Origin: Piliocolobus tephrosceles
Lineage: Eukaryota; Chordata; Mammalia; Primates; Cercopithecidae
Direction of reading: 5' to 3'
Assembly: GCF_002776525.5 (NCBI RefSeq)
Contig: NC_045437.1
Coordinates: forward strand, 136,076,797 to 136,140,796
Length of the DNA: 64,000 nt
The notes beneath the pieces are model-generated. The model did not search any database. It saw only the letters and a list, made by a program, of their open reading frames with translations, and had not been told where the DNA came from. Both the position numbers and the translations under genes were made by a program. Below are positions 20,891 through 31,665 of this stretch, in pieces (position 1 is the first letter of the stretch; the number at the start of each line of letters is the position of its first letter).

Positions 20891-22143
20891 TCTTGAGCTA
20901 TATTCCAAGTAGGTGGGTCTCCAGGCCCGGGAGTGAGTGGTGGAAGGAAGGTGCCACACGCAATGTGAGACGACTCCTTTAATAAAATCCCATTTCCTAC
21001 AGGACAAGTCTGCGTGTGTTGGTGTGTGCATAGACAGGCATATGAAGAGGTGCTGTGGAAGTGTTGGGGATACATCCCCAAATGATGGTGTGACCTTTGG
21101 AAAGAGAGGGGAATAGTTTAGGATGAGGCTTGCCTGGAGCATTTTAACTTCATCAGCATTTTTTTTAAAACAAGGAAGACACATTCAAGTACTGTTTGCA
21201 GTTAGAACTTTAAAAAAAAAAAAATTTAAAATAAACTTAGGTCCAGAGAGAAGGGAAGGACAAAAATAAATTAATAGGTTTCAATTTCTTGGAGTCCTTC
21301 AAAATCTAACATGGTCAGATTCTACCCAAAGTTAGGAAGCACCTCAGTTTGGGGTTCAGATATTTTAAATTCAACAAACCTATGTTTATTATTGCCTGAG
21401 TCCAAGAGCAAGCCTGGCCTCCCCATCTAGGCAGCAGCCACTACTTCCAGCTACACAGCAGGTTCCCTCCTTAGCCACTTAGAATCCTGCCTCAGCAGAG
21501 CTGGAAGGGAACACTTCCCCCAATGCTTATTTTGCAAATGGGGCAACTGAGGCTCCGATTTTGTGACTTTTTAATTTGCCAAGGGCTTAATGAATGACAG
21601 GGCCTGAATGACAAACTGGGAAGGAGGCCTGCCCTGCTTCCAGATTCTGGGGGGCAGGAGGAAAGCAGAGGAGGGAGAGGGGGTGCCATCTTCCCCTCTC
21701 CCATTGGAAGCTCCAGTGATGGGTCCTGGTGTCCAGCACATGCTGAAAGGAAGCCTTGTCAACATGGAAGGAGATCAAGGCGGCTGGGGGGGGTGCTGAA
21801 ACCTCCTGTCGGGTCCAGCATCTCTGAGGAGATAGGGACGCCTCTGCTGCTGCCTCCACCCCCTCCTTGAGCTCTCTCCACTCGAATTCCGAGGGGCTTT
21901 GGAGTCACTAGACTGTCTCCCGCTCCCAGGAAACCCCAGGCTTCTGTGGAGCCAGGAGGCTGGCCATCCATCATTCTTATCTCCTGGCTGTGGCGGCCCC
22001 AGGTCCCTGGCCTGGATGGGCCCAGGGGGCCAGGAGGGGCTGGGGGAGCATCGATAACAGGAAAAGCAGCTGTCCCCTGGGGGAACTTCAAAGTGCCTGG
22101 AGCTGAAATTTATGTGCAGAGGAGCTTACATTAGGGGCCAGTA
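20891..22143. other. Unique-looking DNA, GC-rich to the right
   Basis: A weak MIR-like patch may lie at 21525-21620. The part 21640-22130 is GC-rich with many 60-110 codon frames on both strands, none with a recognised domain. I see no promoter or CpG island clear enough to call. Confidence 0.4.
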
Positions 22144-22144
22144 G

Positions 22145-22205
22145 GCCATTCTTTCCACAAATATTTATTGAGTGCCTACTGTGTGCCAGGCACTGGGTTA
22201 GGGGA
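22145..22205 (-). mobile_element. L2 fragment
   Basis: 'caaatatttattgagtgcct' and 'gtgtgccaggcactgg' are the reverse-strand L2 terminus. Confidence 0.65.
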
Positions 22206-22277
22206 CTCTTATGGAACCACAGATTTTGTTTGTTAGGCTGTATGTCTACCTCAGTAGGCTAGGTTTGATGCATGGAT

Positions 22278-22345
22278 CAATTCAACGAATCATTAAGTAT
22301 TATTAAACACCCACGGTATGCTGGCTGTTTCTGGAGACCCAAGAC
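22278..22345 (-). mobile_element. L2 or MIR fragment
   Basis: 'caattcaacgaatcattaag' followed by 'aaacacccacggtatgctgg' resembles a diverged reverse-strand L2 end. Confidence 0.45.
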
Positions 22346-22392
22346 TGCTGGAATGGTTAAATGAATCTGTGGGCGGGGTTTGATATCTGCTA

Positions 22393-22560
22393 ACACAGTG
22401 GTTAAGAGCTTTGGAGTCAGGCAGACTGGGTCTCAGCTTTCTCAGCTGTAAAACGGGGATAAGAATAGCACCTACCTGGTAAGGGCCTGGGAGAAGAGGA
22501 AATGAAATGAGATATTCTAGGTGAGAAACTTAGCCCACTCCCAGCAGATGTTCCTCTCAC
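22393..22560 (+). mobile_element. MIR with internal deletion
   Basis: 'aacacagtggttaagagctt' and 'gtaaaacggggataagaatagc' are plus-strand MIR; the middle is shortened. Confidence 0.75.
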
Positions 22561-22599
22561 AGCAATAGCCGAGATTTCTGTGACTGCAGTGGATTGTCA

Positions 22600-22660
22600 T
22601 ATGTATTTGTTTATTTAATATTTATTTAGTACCTGCTATGTGCTGTGCCTCTAGGAGAGG
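22600..22660 (-). mobile_element. L2 fragment
   Basis: 'aatatttatttagtacctgc' and 'tatgtgctgtgcct' match the reverse-strand L2 terminus. Confidence 0.55.
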
Positions 22661-22965
22661 CGACCAGGCAGCTTGACTTGGGAGGGTTTGCAAGAGTCTC
22701 TTTCTTTTCCCGCAGGTCTCTCCTCAGCTGGGGCTTTGAGGTTGAGACCCTTGGAGTCTCGAGGTGAAAGGGATTTGAGAAGTTGCCAAGTTCAGTGCCT
22801 CCCCTGAGCCCTGTGCAAAAGCTCCTCTTTAACTTCTGCTATCTTGTCATCCAGCCTCTGCTTTCATCCTGGAGTGGGCATCTTCCTCCCTCCCCAGGCA
22901 GCCCGGGAGGAAGACCTTTCTTCCCTGGAGCTGAGATTTGCCTTCTGCACTTTTCCTTATTAGCC
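22661..22965. other. Unique-looking DNA
   Basis: Nothing recognised. Confidence 0.4.
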
Positions 22966-23110
22966 TCCTAGCTCTGTCCTCTGGGCCTCTCCCCCAAACT
23001 CTCTGAGCATCAGTTTATTCATCTATAAAATGGGAATATTAGTAGTTCCTATCCTGTAAGGTTATTGTGAGCATATGTCTGTACAGTGTCTTTAATAGGC
23101 AGTAGCCAAT
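22966..23110 (+). mobile_element. MIR fragment
   Basis: 'tctctgagcatcagtttatt' and 'ctataaaatgggaatattag' are plus-strand MIR core. Confidence 0.75.
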
Positions 23111-23149
23111 AACAACAAATAATGATAGCTTTGGCAATCAATAAAACAG

Positions 23150-23228
23150 GAACAAGGAAGAGAAGAAGGAAGAAAGAAAAAGGAGAAGGAAGAGGAGGAG
23201 GAGAAGGACATGAAGGAGAAAGAAAGGC
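23150..23228. repeat. GA-rich low-complexity tract
   Basis: Purine-only plus strand of AGG/GAA/AAG units; open frames here are Lys/Glu/Arg-rich by composition. Confidence 0.85.
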
Positions 23229-23384
23229 TATCAGAGCTGGACCTTCTGACATGGAAAGCAGTTCTCAGTTTTGGAGGAACCTAAATTTGGCAAGAGAAAG
23301 CACACAGGAGTTCCACGGATGCTTTCCAGCTCTGAAATCTGTGTAAATGTAAAAGGGATGGAAACATGGTGTTATTGCACCTCT

Positions 23385-23490
23385 TCTCCAGCCAGTGTTG
23401 GTGTTGTTACCACGTCCATTTCACAGATGAGCAAGCCAAGGCCCTTGAAAGTGAAATGGTTTGCTCAAGGCTTGGAGCTAGGGAGTGCTG
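23385..23490 (-). mobile_element. MIR fragment
   Basis: 'ccatttcacagatgagcaag' and 'tttgctcaaggcttggagc' match reverse-strand MIR. Confidence 0.65.
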
Positions 23491-23560
23491 AGCATTGCCA
23501 AGAACTGTTGTCTCTCCTCCCCTCCCCAAGGCAGCAGTGGGGAGCTACCCACGGACAGTG

Positions 23561-24333
23561 TGATATGTTGAATTGTGTCCCCCCACCACCCCACCAAATT
23601 AATATGTTGAAGTCCTGCCTTAGTCTGTTCAAGATGGCATAGACTGGGTGGCTGAAACTACAGACTTTTGTTTCTCCAAGTTCTGGAAGCTGAGAGGTCC
23701 ACGTTAAGGCACAGGCAGATTCAGGGTCTGGTGAGGTCTGCTCCTGGTTCTTGGATGACCGTCTTCTCGCTGTATCCTCTCACAGTGGAAGGGCTGGAGG
23801 AGCTCCGTGAGGTCACTTATGTGGGGGCACTAACCCCATCCAGGAGGGCTTTGCCCTCTTGACCTAATCTCCCACAAAAGGCCCCATTTTCTCATCCCAT
23901 TAAAATGGGGGGTAAAGTTCAACATCTGAATTTGAGGGGGGACACGCTATTCAGTCCAGGGCCTCGGAATGTGACTTCATTTGGAGCCAGGGTCTTCAGA
24001 GAGCTAATCAAGTTAAAATGAGGTCGTCAATGTGGGCCTCAATCCAGTACGACTGGAGTCCTTATAAGAAGGGGAAGTTTGGACACAGAGATATGCATAG
24101 AGGGAAAACGATGTCGAGACCCAGGAAGATGAGGGAAAATCTGGAAACACAGGGAGAAGCAGCCTACAAGCTGACGAGAGAGGCCTCAACAGATCCTTTT
24201 CTCACAGCCCTCAGAAGGAACCAACCTTGCCAACACAGTGGCCTCAGATTTTTATGCTCCAGAATGGTGAGAACTGGGGTTTCAGCCTCCCAGTCTGGGG
24301 TACTTTGTCACAGCAGTCATAGGAACCGGTACA
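23561..24333 (+). mobile_element. MLT1-type LTR (ERVL-MaLR), split
   Basis: Begins 'tgatatgttgaattgtgtcc' and resumes after an insert at 'cggaatgtgacttcatttgg', through 'tccttataagaaggggaag' to 'ggtactttgtcacagcagtc'. Flanks 'gacagtg' (23554-23560) and 'gacagcg' (24334-24340) fit a target-site duplication. It is a non-coding LTR. A 173-codon frame crossing it is chance. Confidence 0.8.
23616..23957 (-). mobile_element. MLT1-like LTR nested in an MLT1 LTR
   Basis: 'cttagtctgttcaagatggc' and 'gactgggtggctgaaac' start a reverse-strand MaLR LTR; it ends near 'cacgctattcagtcc'. 'agtcc' precedes it (23611-23615) and occurs at 23953-23957, a possible 5-bp duplication. Confidence 0.7.
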
Positions 24334-24743
24334 GACAGCGCGGAACTCCCGGACTGCCTGTGCAGCCAGCACTGAGGGGGTCCCTCGAGGCCTGCCAGCC
24401 CTGCCTGCCCCTGAGGGAGAGGCAGGTGTGTGGTGTGAAGATACTTGACTCCTTTTCAGAGCCCGGGATGCTGGGCCGAAGCCGGGAGACAGAAAGGCGA
24501 GCCCTCACCCTGATCTTTTGCCTCATTGTGGCTCTCTGAGAAGGGAAGACACATTTTCCTGGTGCCTCCTCAAGGAAGTCCTGCTGGATCAACCTCACCT
24601 GCTGCTGGGGAGGCTGCCATCCTTCAGGAAGACCTGCCAGGCTCATCCTCCCTGAGGCTGGGGATTTTTCAGAGATTCTGAAAATTATCAAGCTGACTAT
24701 GTCCATTTCCTCCTCTTTCTGTGATCTTTTTCTTCCTCCTCAT
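24334..24743. other. Unique-looking DNA, no gene recognised
   Basis: Open frames on both strands (to 129 codons) have no recognised domain. Confidence 0.4.
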
Positions 24744-25045
24744 ATTATTTATTTATTTATTTTGAGACAGAGTCTCACTCTGTTGCCCAGGCTGGAGTGC
24801 AGTGGTACGATCTCGGCCCACTGCAACCTCTGGCTCCCAGGTTCAAGCGATTCTACTGCCTCAGCCTCCTGAGTAGCTGGGATTACAGGCACGTGCCACC
24901 ACACCCGGCTAATTTTTGTATTTTCAGTAGAGATGGGGTTTCACCATGCTGGCCAGGCTGGTCTCAAACTCCCGACCTCAGGTGATCCACCCACCTCGGC
25001 CTCCCACAGTGTTGGGATTACAGGTGTGAGCTACCGTGCCCGACC
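24744..25045 (-). mobile_element. Alu (AluS-type)
   Basis: Full-length reverse-strand Alu with (ATTT)n tail. Confidence 0.92.
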
Positions 25046-25904
25046 ATTTCTTCCTCCTTTTCATTTTTCTTCTTTCCTCCTGGCTGTGCTCTGCAAATCC
25101 CCACCCTCCTCCACATCTCACTCCAAGACTGCTTTCTCCCAGCTCCCCCTTCGCCCAGGACACCCTCACCTGGTGGCTCTGCAGCAAAGCCCAAGGCTGC
25201 CTTGGAGATGGAGGCAGGAGAAGTCTAAGCTCGCTACCTTGGAGCTGAGAAGAAATTATCCAGAGCTGGTTTCTCCTCCCACCTTCTAAAGAGCCCTGCT
25301 CTTGTCCCTGGCCTGGATACATGATTATATTTTGCTTTAATTGCATTAAAGCAAATGACTATGTCCCCCTGTGGTTTCGATCAGGTCAGGGATTTGATAA
25401 TCGATCCTGGCACAGTCTAGACAGGAGTCACTTTGAAGCTGTTTTTAGCAGGATGAGAACAAACAATGTTTCTAAAGTGGCCACATTAGGCAAACATGCC
25501 GGTGGGACATCTTTTGGGGAGAGAGTGTGCCCTGGCTCCAGGCAGCCTGCTGACTGGACCCCCAGACCCCTGGAAAGGGGTGTGGACTACTCTCCCTGGA
25601 CAGTAAGAAACTTTAAGTAGAGATACTGTATGCTTAGGCCTCCCATGATGTGAAACTTGGTCCAGGTGCCTTTTCCAGAAAGCCAGTCTTGACTGATACC
25701 ACCTGACTCAGGGCCTAAAGGTAGCATAGTTTAGTGTGAGATGTTCTGTCCTGGAGACGGAAGAAAGGTCAAATTCACACAGGGCAATGCAAAAGGTAGA
25801 CTCATATCTTGCAAAATTATTCTCTCTTCAATATTCTTTCAATCCTTTAAATTTCATTAAAAGGAAAGCGTCAGTGTGGTGCTAGTCTATTTTATGTATT
25901 TAAA
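25046..25904. other. Unique-looking DNA, no gene recognised
   Basis: No repeat family or exon recognised. Palindrome-like 'ttgctttaattgcattaaagcaa' sits at about 25332-25354. Confidence 0.4.
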
Positions 25905-26188
25905 TAAATACATACATTTAGACATAGCGCCTGGCTGTGTTGCCCAGGCTGGAGTGCAATAGCACAGTCACAGCTCACTGCAGCCTAGAACTCCTGGGCT
26001 CAAGCGATCCTTCTGCCTCAACCTCCTAATTAGCTAGGACAACAGGTGCACACCACCATGCCCAGCTAGTAGTTTTATTTTTTTAAGAGATGGGGTCTGG
26101 CTATGCTACCCAGGCTGGTCTCAAACTCTTGGCCTCAAGGGATCCTCCTGCCTCAGCCTTCCAAAGTGCTGGGATTATGGTGCCAGGC
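25905..26188 (-). mobile_element. AluJ-type
   Basis: Diverged reverse-strand Alu with AluJ-like 'gaactcctgggctcaagcg'; the terminal part is shortened. Confidence 0.87.
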
Positions 26189-26454
26189 CTAGTTTGTCTT
26201 TAATACCTCTCTAATGTTTGCTAATCTCCCCTTCTAACGAAGAGGGCAGGCCTAGGGATCTGCAGGTTAAGATTTAGCTAGATCTTAATAACAGTGTTTT
26301 CAATGAATGTATTTTCTACAATGAAAATACATCTTTCAAGTGATACTAGTTTTCCCTTTATGGAAAGTGAACCGTTGTTCAAGTACAATTAAGGCAAAAA
26401 TTCTGAAGGATGGATGTTTAGGAGACGGTGATGTGGGGCTCTTTCACACACAGA

Positions 26455-26645
26455 TCTGATGCTAGCTCTCCACTTGCCCGCTGTGTGACTTCCGGAAGAC
26501 TGCTTTGCTCTCTGAGCCTCGGCTTCTCTGTGTAAAATGAAGTCAACGATTCTGCGGCGTAGGGTTATGGTGTGGACTTTCTGAGAACATGTTAGCGTGC
26601 AAGGAATCTGGATAGTGCTTAGCATACAGTCTGCGCTCTGCCTGG
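26455..26645 (+). mobile_element. MIR
   Basis: 'gatgctagctctccacttgc', 'gctgtgtgacttccgg', 'ctgagcctcggcttctctg' and 'gtgcttagcatacag' are in plus-strand MIR order. Confidence 0.75.
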
Positions 26646-26970
26646 TGGCCCTGTCATCCTTATAGGGGCTGCTGCTTTTCTCAGCCATTCACAGAGCCTT
26701 TGCTGGTCCCACAGTTGAAACTGACTAAGCTCTGGGCTTCTGTGGAAACAAAAGGAACCTGGAGCCCCCAGCCATGCTCTGGCTGGAGCTCCTTGGCCTG
26801 GGGCCTCTCCCTTCCGCTTGCTCGTGGGGTTCACTTCCCTCATCTGTCAGCAGCAGCTCTGAGCAAATGCTTTCTAAGATCCCTTGCAGCTCTGACTTAA
26901 GAGTATTTTGAGCAATAAGCAGGGAGTGACAATTCCATGAGAGAAGAGTCTCGACTTTACCAAATGTGTT
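26646..26970. other. Unique-looking DNA
   Basis: Nothing recognised. Confidence 0.4.
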
Positions 26971-27145
26971 GTGCACTACTCTCAACTTGCAAGCTGGTGT
27001 GTGGACCAGCAGCATCAGTCTTGTGGGAGAGTGTTAGAAATGCATGCTCAGGCCCCACTCAACCTTCCTGAATCAGAATCTGCATTTTAACAAGATGTCC
27101 AGGTGGTTTGTATGCAGAATCCCACACCCAGTCTGAAATGAGAAT
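26971..27145. mobile_element. MER5A-type hAT element
   Basis: 'gtgtggaccagcagcatcag', 'gttagaaatgcatgctcagg', 'cctgaatcagaatctgcatt' follow the MER5A order. Ends are too diverged to confirm inverted repeats. Confidence 0.8.
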
Positions 27146-27208
27146 TTAAGACACTTTTAGATCTTCACAGATATTGATATACTTTCAAGGGATTTTAAAA
27201 AACAGTAA

Positions 27209-27427
27209 ACATGAGCCTGGGCACCATGGTGAGACCTCAACTCTACAAAATTAAAAAATTAGCTGGGAGTGGTGGTGTTTGCCTTTGGTCTCAGCTAGTC
27301 TGGAGGCTGAGGTGGGAGGATCACTTGAACCCAGGAGGTTGAGACTGCAGTGAGCTGTGCTCACACCACTGCATTCCAGCCTGGCCAACAAAGTGAGATC
27401 CTGTCTCAAAAAAACAAAAAAAACCCA
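27209..27427 (+). mobile_element. AluJ-type, 5'-truncated
   Basis: Starts inside the left monomer at 'gagcctgggcaccatggtgag' and runs to an A-rich tail. Confidence 0.85.
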
Positions 27428-28012
27428 CCCCCAAGCAGTGAGCGTGTATGTAATTTCCTCCCCTGCTCCAAAACAATAAAGCTGTCGCAAAACTATTGAA
27501 CTGAGTTAACCTAGTTAAGAGAGAAAATGATGTACGTAAATCTGATGAATAGCTTTTTTTCAGGGAATTTTCTTTCCATGTAAATTAAGCTCCCCCACTT
27601 TCCATGTCGGCCAGGCTGGCCTCTTCCCAGTGAGTGCCTCCCTCACACCTGACTCCTGGAGTGTGAAGCGTGTGTGTGTGTGTGTGTGTGTGTGTTTTGA
27701 CTGAGTGTCTGTGTCTTGCAGCTGATCCAAAAAGCCGATCCAAAAAATTTTTCAGCTAAGTCAGCAAAATTTCCTGGAAATAAACTAGATTCCTAAGGGC
27801 TTCAGGGTAAGCTCGAGGGGAGCAGGGGGAACCCCAACTCTGATAAACCAAAGCAGCGTGCTCTGTTGTGTGGGTGAGCCAGGCATCCTGGCCTCCCAAT
27901 CAGGCCCTTCTCCTGGACGGCTTCCTGCTTCTTCCTTCATATTCAGCCTCCAACTGGGCTCTGCTTCTCCCCGTCGCCAAAATGAAAGCCCCAGAGAGTG
28001 GACCATCCACTT
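27428..28012. other. Unique-looking DNA with (TG)n
   Basis: Contains a (TG)14-type run at about 27668-27696. No gene recognised. Confidence 0.5.
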
Positions 28013-28145
28013 TGAAGAATTTATCCCAAAGAGGTAATCACGATGTCGCCAAATATCTTCTTACAAGATCGTTTATCACATGCTGTTGATAAAAGTGAAG
28101 ATGCCAGAAAAAAAAAAATTCAGTGTCTAAGAATAGGGGCCTGAA
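28013..28145 (+). mobile_element. Possible very old L1 fragment
   Basis: 'tttatcccaaagaggtaatc' and 'gtctaagaataggggcctg' resemble the late ORF2 part of old L1ME-type elements. Weak similarity. Confidence 0.4.
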
Positions 28146-28184
28146 GTTGTTTAGAAATGTTATTTTAGTACTACAGACAACGTC

Positions 28185-28400
28185 TGGTAGCCCTTACGCC
28201 CAGGAGTCCACAGATCTGGACTCCAGTGATATTTTAAGGCTATTTAATTTCTCTAAGCCTCAGTTTCTCAGATATAAAATGGGGATGATAATGAAACCAA
28301 ATTCATTTTCTTGTGTTGAGTATCAAACAAGGATGCATGGGAAACATTTAACACTGTGCTTAGTGCATGGCAAGCAGTTGGTAAATGTCAGTTTGCTGTG
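28185..28400 (+). mobile_element. MIR
   Basis: 'tctctaagcctcagtttctc' and 'agatataaaatggggatgat' are clear plus-strand MIR core; 'cactgtgcttagtgcatgg' is the 3' part. Confidence 0.8.
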
Positions 28401-28428
28401 CTGCTGTTCAGACATAAAAATGTTGTAG

Positions 28429-28716
28429 GCTGGGCGTGGTGGCTCACGCCTGTAATCCCAGCACTTTGGGAGGCTGAGGTGGGTGGATTACCTGAGGTCA
28501 GGAGTTTGAAACCAGCCTGGCCAATGTGGTGAAATCCCATCTCTACTAAAAATACAAAAATTAGCTGGGTGTGGTGGCATGCACCTGTAATCCCAGCTAC
28601 GTGGGAGGCTGAGGCAGGAGGATCGCTTGAACCTGGGAGATGGAGGTTGCAGTGAGCCAAGATGGTGCCACTGCACTCCAGCCTGGGTGACAGAACGAGG
28701 CTCTGTCAAAAAAAAA
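28429..28716 (+). mobile_element. Alu (AluS-type)
   Basis: Full-length plus-strand Alu with flanking 'aaaatgttgta' and 'aaaacgttgta'. Confidence 0.93.
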
Positions 28717-29002
28717 ACGTTGTAGATAAATATTAATTATATGAAAAGATATTTGTGACGCAGCAAAAGTGAAAAAAAATTATAACAGCATGATCCATTT
28801 TGTAAGTTTATGTGTATCTATTTGCCTTTAAAACAGAATGGAACAGTGGATATGAAGTGGAGATGTGGTACTAAAGGAATGGGAAGCTGCTGGCCACTGT
28901 GTAACCCTTCCTCAGGCTCACTCCTATCATCTCTGCCGGAGAGTGCCAGGAAAAATCAGACTCAGACGATCTTTGATAATGATACTAAAATATAAAACAA
29001 AA
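28717..29002. other. Diverged AT-rich DNA
   Basis: May continue the weak old L1 of 28013-28145 ('ataacagcatgatccattttgt'). Otherwise nothing recognised. Confidence 0.35.
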
Positions 29003-29545
29003 GTGATATCTGTGGAATGCTTACTTAGAGTCAGGCACCTTCCAGGTGTCCTAGCTAGTTTATTCTTCACGGCTACCTATGAGGTGGATACTATTAGTAT
29101 TCCCATTTTATGGAGGGGGCTGATTAGTAATTTGCCTAAGGTCTCACAGTCAGGTCTCACAGCCGGAAAGAGGTTAGAGAGGTATTCAAACCCAGGTTCT
29201 TTTTCTTTTTAGTTTTTTGAGACAGGGTCTTGCTCTGTCGTCCAGGCTGGGGTGCAGTGGTGCAATCTCAGCTCACTGCTGCCTCCACCTCCTGAGTTCA
29301 AGTGATTCTCCTGCCTCAGCCTGCTGAGTCACTGGGATCATGGGCGTGTACCATCACACTGGCTAATTTTTTGTATTTTTAGTGGAGACAGGGTTTCAAC
29401 ATGTTGGCCAGGCTGGTCTTGAATGCCTGACGTCAAGTGATCCCCCAACCTCAGCCTCCCAAAGCACTGGGATTACAGGTGTGAGCCACCACATCTGGCC
29501 CAAACCCAGGCTTTTAATCACTATGCTATAGTGTCTCTCAGGTGC
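29003..29545 (-). mobile_element. MIR split by Alu
   Basis: Reverse-strand MIR at 29003-29196 ('cctatgaggtggatactatt', 'cccattttatggaggggg') and 29511-29545 ('cttttaatcactatgctata'). Confidence 0.85.
29197..29500 (-). mobile_element. Alu (AluS-type)
   Basis: Reverse-strand Alu inside the MIR. Target-site duplication 'caaacccagg' at 29187-29196 and 29501-29510. Confidence 0.93.
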
Positions 29546-29665
29546 CTCATTTTACAAATGAGGAAACTGAGGCCGAGATGCAGAGTGTGTGGCCCAATGC
29601 TACACAGTGAAGCAGTGGCAAAGCAGGCACTAGGACTCAGGCATCCAGATGCCAGGCTTTGAGGC
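29546..29665 (-). mobile_element. MIR fragment
   Basis: 'cattttacaaatgaggaaac' and 'gctacacagtgaagcagtgg' are reverse-strand MIR, directly after another MIR. Confidence 0.75.
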
Positions 29666-30085
29666 TCCTCAGTGCCCCCATTGGGCAGGCCCTCGGGCTG
29701 GGTGGAGGGCACCTGGGCAGCTCAAGTCTCCACTCCTCTTTAGCCTGATGGCAGAGAAGCCAGGAAGGGGAGCAAAGAAGGTAGTTCGTGAAATGCCTGC
29801 TCCCTCAGCCCCAGGGCACTGCGCCCTGCTCTAAATCCTGTGTAATTTAAGGCAAATGTAATCCATATGGCTCTGATTCATTTACACTTAAATCTTCAAA
29901 ATATTGTGTTTTAAGAGCTGTGACTTACAAAGCCTTCAGAACCTGTTAAATAAGATTCAGCTCCCCCATCCCTCCTCCCCTCCCACCCCAAGTCCAGCCT
30001 CTCTCCCCTTCCCCCATCTCAACTGAGGTGCACAACAGCATCTGGCAGGCTGTAAAGAAACTCAAAGTTCAGACTTGGAAACTTG
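29666..30085. other. Unique-looking DNA
   Basis: Low-GC stretch 29840-29960 with no repeat features followed by a C-rich stretch. No coding evidence. Confidence 0.4.
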
Positions 30086-30089
30086 CAGT

Positions 30090-30300
30090 CATCAGGATGT
30101 TTAAAGTGGCACTATTTGTAAACCTAAACAATTGGAAACAATTTAAACGTCCATCAAATTCATACAATGTAATACCACACAGTAGTGAAAACAAATAAGA
30201 CCTTCACATATCAAAATGGGTGGATCTCACAGACATATTGTTGAGGAAGAAAACAAGCTGCAGGTTAGTTTGTAATGTGATACCAATTATAGAATATTTT
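30090..30300 (+). mobile_element. Old L1 fragment
   Basis: 'aacaattggaaacaatttaaacgtccatc' type order and 'gtggatctcacagacatatt' are late ORF2 of an old L1. Confidence 0.75.
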
Positions 30301-30538
30301 GTTTGTTTATTTTTTTGAGACGGAGTTTTGCTCTGTTGCCCAGGCTGGAGTGCGGTGGCTGAATCTCGGCTCAATGCAACCTCTGCCTCCTGGCCTCAAG
30401 TGATTCTCATGCCTCAGCCTTCCTAGTAGCTGGGATTACAGGTGCCCGCCACTACGCCTGGCTAATTTTTTTGTATTTTTAGTAGAGATGGGGTTTCCCA
30501 AGTGCTGGGATTACAGGCATGAGCCACTGTGCCTGGCC
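30301..30538 (-). mobile_element. Alu with internal deletion
   Basis: Reverse-strand Alu lacking about 65 bases: 'gatggggtttccc' joins directly to 'aagtgctgggattacagg'. Confidence 0.88.
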
Positions 30539-30690
30539 TATTTTTTTTTCTTTTTTCCCTGTGACCTAGGCTGGAGTGCAGTGGTGCAACGATAGTTCAC
30601 TGCAGCCTCTAACTCCTGGGCTCAAGGGATCCTCCTGCCTTTCAGGCTCCTGAGTAGCTGCAGCTACAGACCACCTGCACTGGCTTTTTT
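30539..30690 (-). mobile_element. Alu monomer (old)
   Basis: About 150 bp with 'aggctggagtgcagtggtgc' and 'ctcctgggctcaagggatcc', lacking a second monomer. Confidence 0.8.
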
Positions 30691-31002
30691 CATTCTCTCT
30701 CTATCTTTGTCTTTAATATATATTTAGAGATACGTGTAGATAATGTGAGTACATGGGTGTTTATTATGTTATTTGTCATTTTTATGATTTTGAAAAAATA
30801 CATAACCAAAATTTCAAAAGATCCTAGACTTAGTTCACCAAAATAAGTTACCTTTTGTATTAACAAGTTCAATTTCCTCATTTCACAGATGGGAAATTTA
30901 ATATTTATTAACTACGTAACACTTAATGAATACTTACTAGCCAGGCACACCCTTATTTCATTAAGCTGCACACCAGCTAATGTAACATGTGCCAAACAAT
31001 GT
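30691..31002. other. AT-rich intergenic DNA
   Basis: A MIR-core-like 'tttcctcatttcacagatgg' occurs near 30873; otherwise nothing recognised. Confidence 0.4.
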
Positions 31003-31383
31003 TGACATGGTTTGGATGTTGGTCCTGTCCAAATCTCATGTTGAAATGTGACCTCCAGTGTTGGAGGTGGGGCCTAGTGGGAGGTGATTGGATCATGGAG
31101 GCGGGTCCCTTACGAATGGTTTAGTGTCATCCCGTGGGTGACGGGTGAATTTTTGCTCAGTTACTTCACACGAGATCTGGTTAAGAGTATCTCACCCCAC
31201 CCTTGCCCATCTTCTCTCTTCGCCTTCTGCCATGATTGGAAGCTTCCTGAGGTTCTCCACAGAAACAGATGCTGAAGCCATGCTTATTCAGCCTGCAGAA
31301 CCGTGGGCCAATTAAACCTCCTTTCTTTATAAATTACCCAGTCTCAGGTACTTCTTTATAGCAATACAAAAACATATAATAAA
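31003..31383 (+). mobile_element. MLT1A/MST-type MaLR solo LTR
   Basis: 'tgacatggtttggatgttgg', 'gttggaggtggggcctagtg', 'cagcctgcagaaccgtgggcc' and 'aaattacccagtctcaggta' are in plus-strand order. Solitary non-coding LTR; no internal region is seen. Confidence 0.88.
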
Positions 31384-31384
31384 A

Positions 31385-31470
31385 ATATACTGTTGTTTTC
31401 ACTTTACAGATGAGGAAACAGGCCCAGAAGCATCTTCGAGGTCATGCAACTTGTAAACCAAGCTGACTTG
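31385..31470 (-). mobile_element. MIR fragment
   Basis: 'ttcactttacagatgaggaaac' is reverse-strand MIR core. Confidence 0.6.
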
Positions 31471-31554
31471 TAAGAATACAAATTGCGGTATTCTCTTTCC
31501 CAGCCTTACACACGGGATCACATTCTGTTGATCTGGGTATTGTTATTTGTTCTT

Positions 31555-31665
31555 TCCCTACAGTTCTTTGAATTAGGTTCCATTTTTACCAATTTTACTG
31601 ATGAAGAAAGAGGCTCAGAGCAGTCAAGTCAAGTGGCCTGCTAAGGGTTATTCTGGAGTTAATCC
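31555..31665 (-). mobile_element. MIR-like fragment
   Basis: 'accaattttactgatgaagaa' and 'gaggctcagagcagtcaag' resemble reverse-strand MIR. Confidence 0.55.

Noticed and set aside
24018..24539. 173-codon forward open frame
   Set aside because: Its first 300 bases are MLT1 LTR sequence and the rest has no recognised domain; chance frame.
27715..27790. Exon starting after 'gtcttgcag' at about 27720
   Set aside because: A splice-acceptor-like string alone; no polypyrimidine tract, donor or conserved frame follows.
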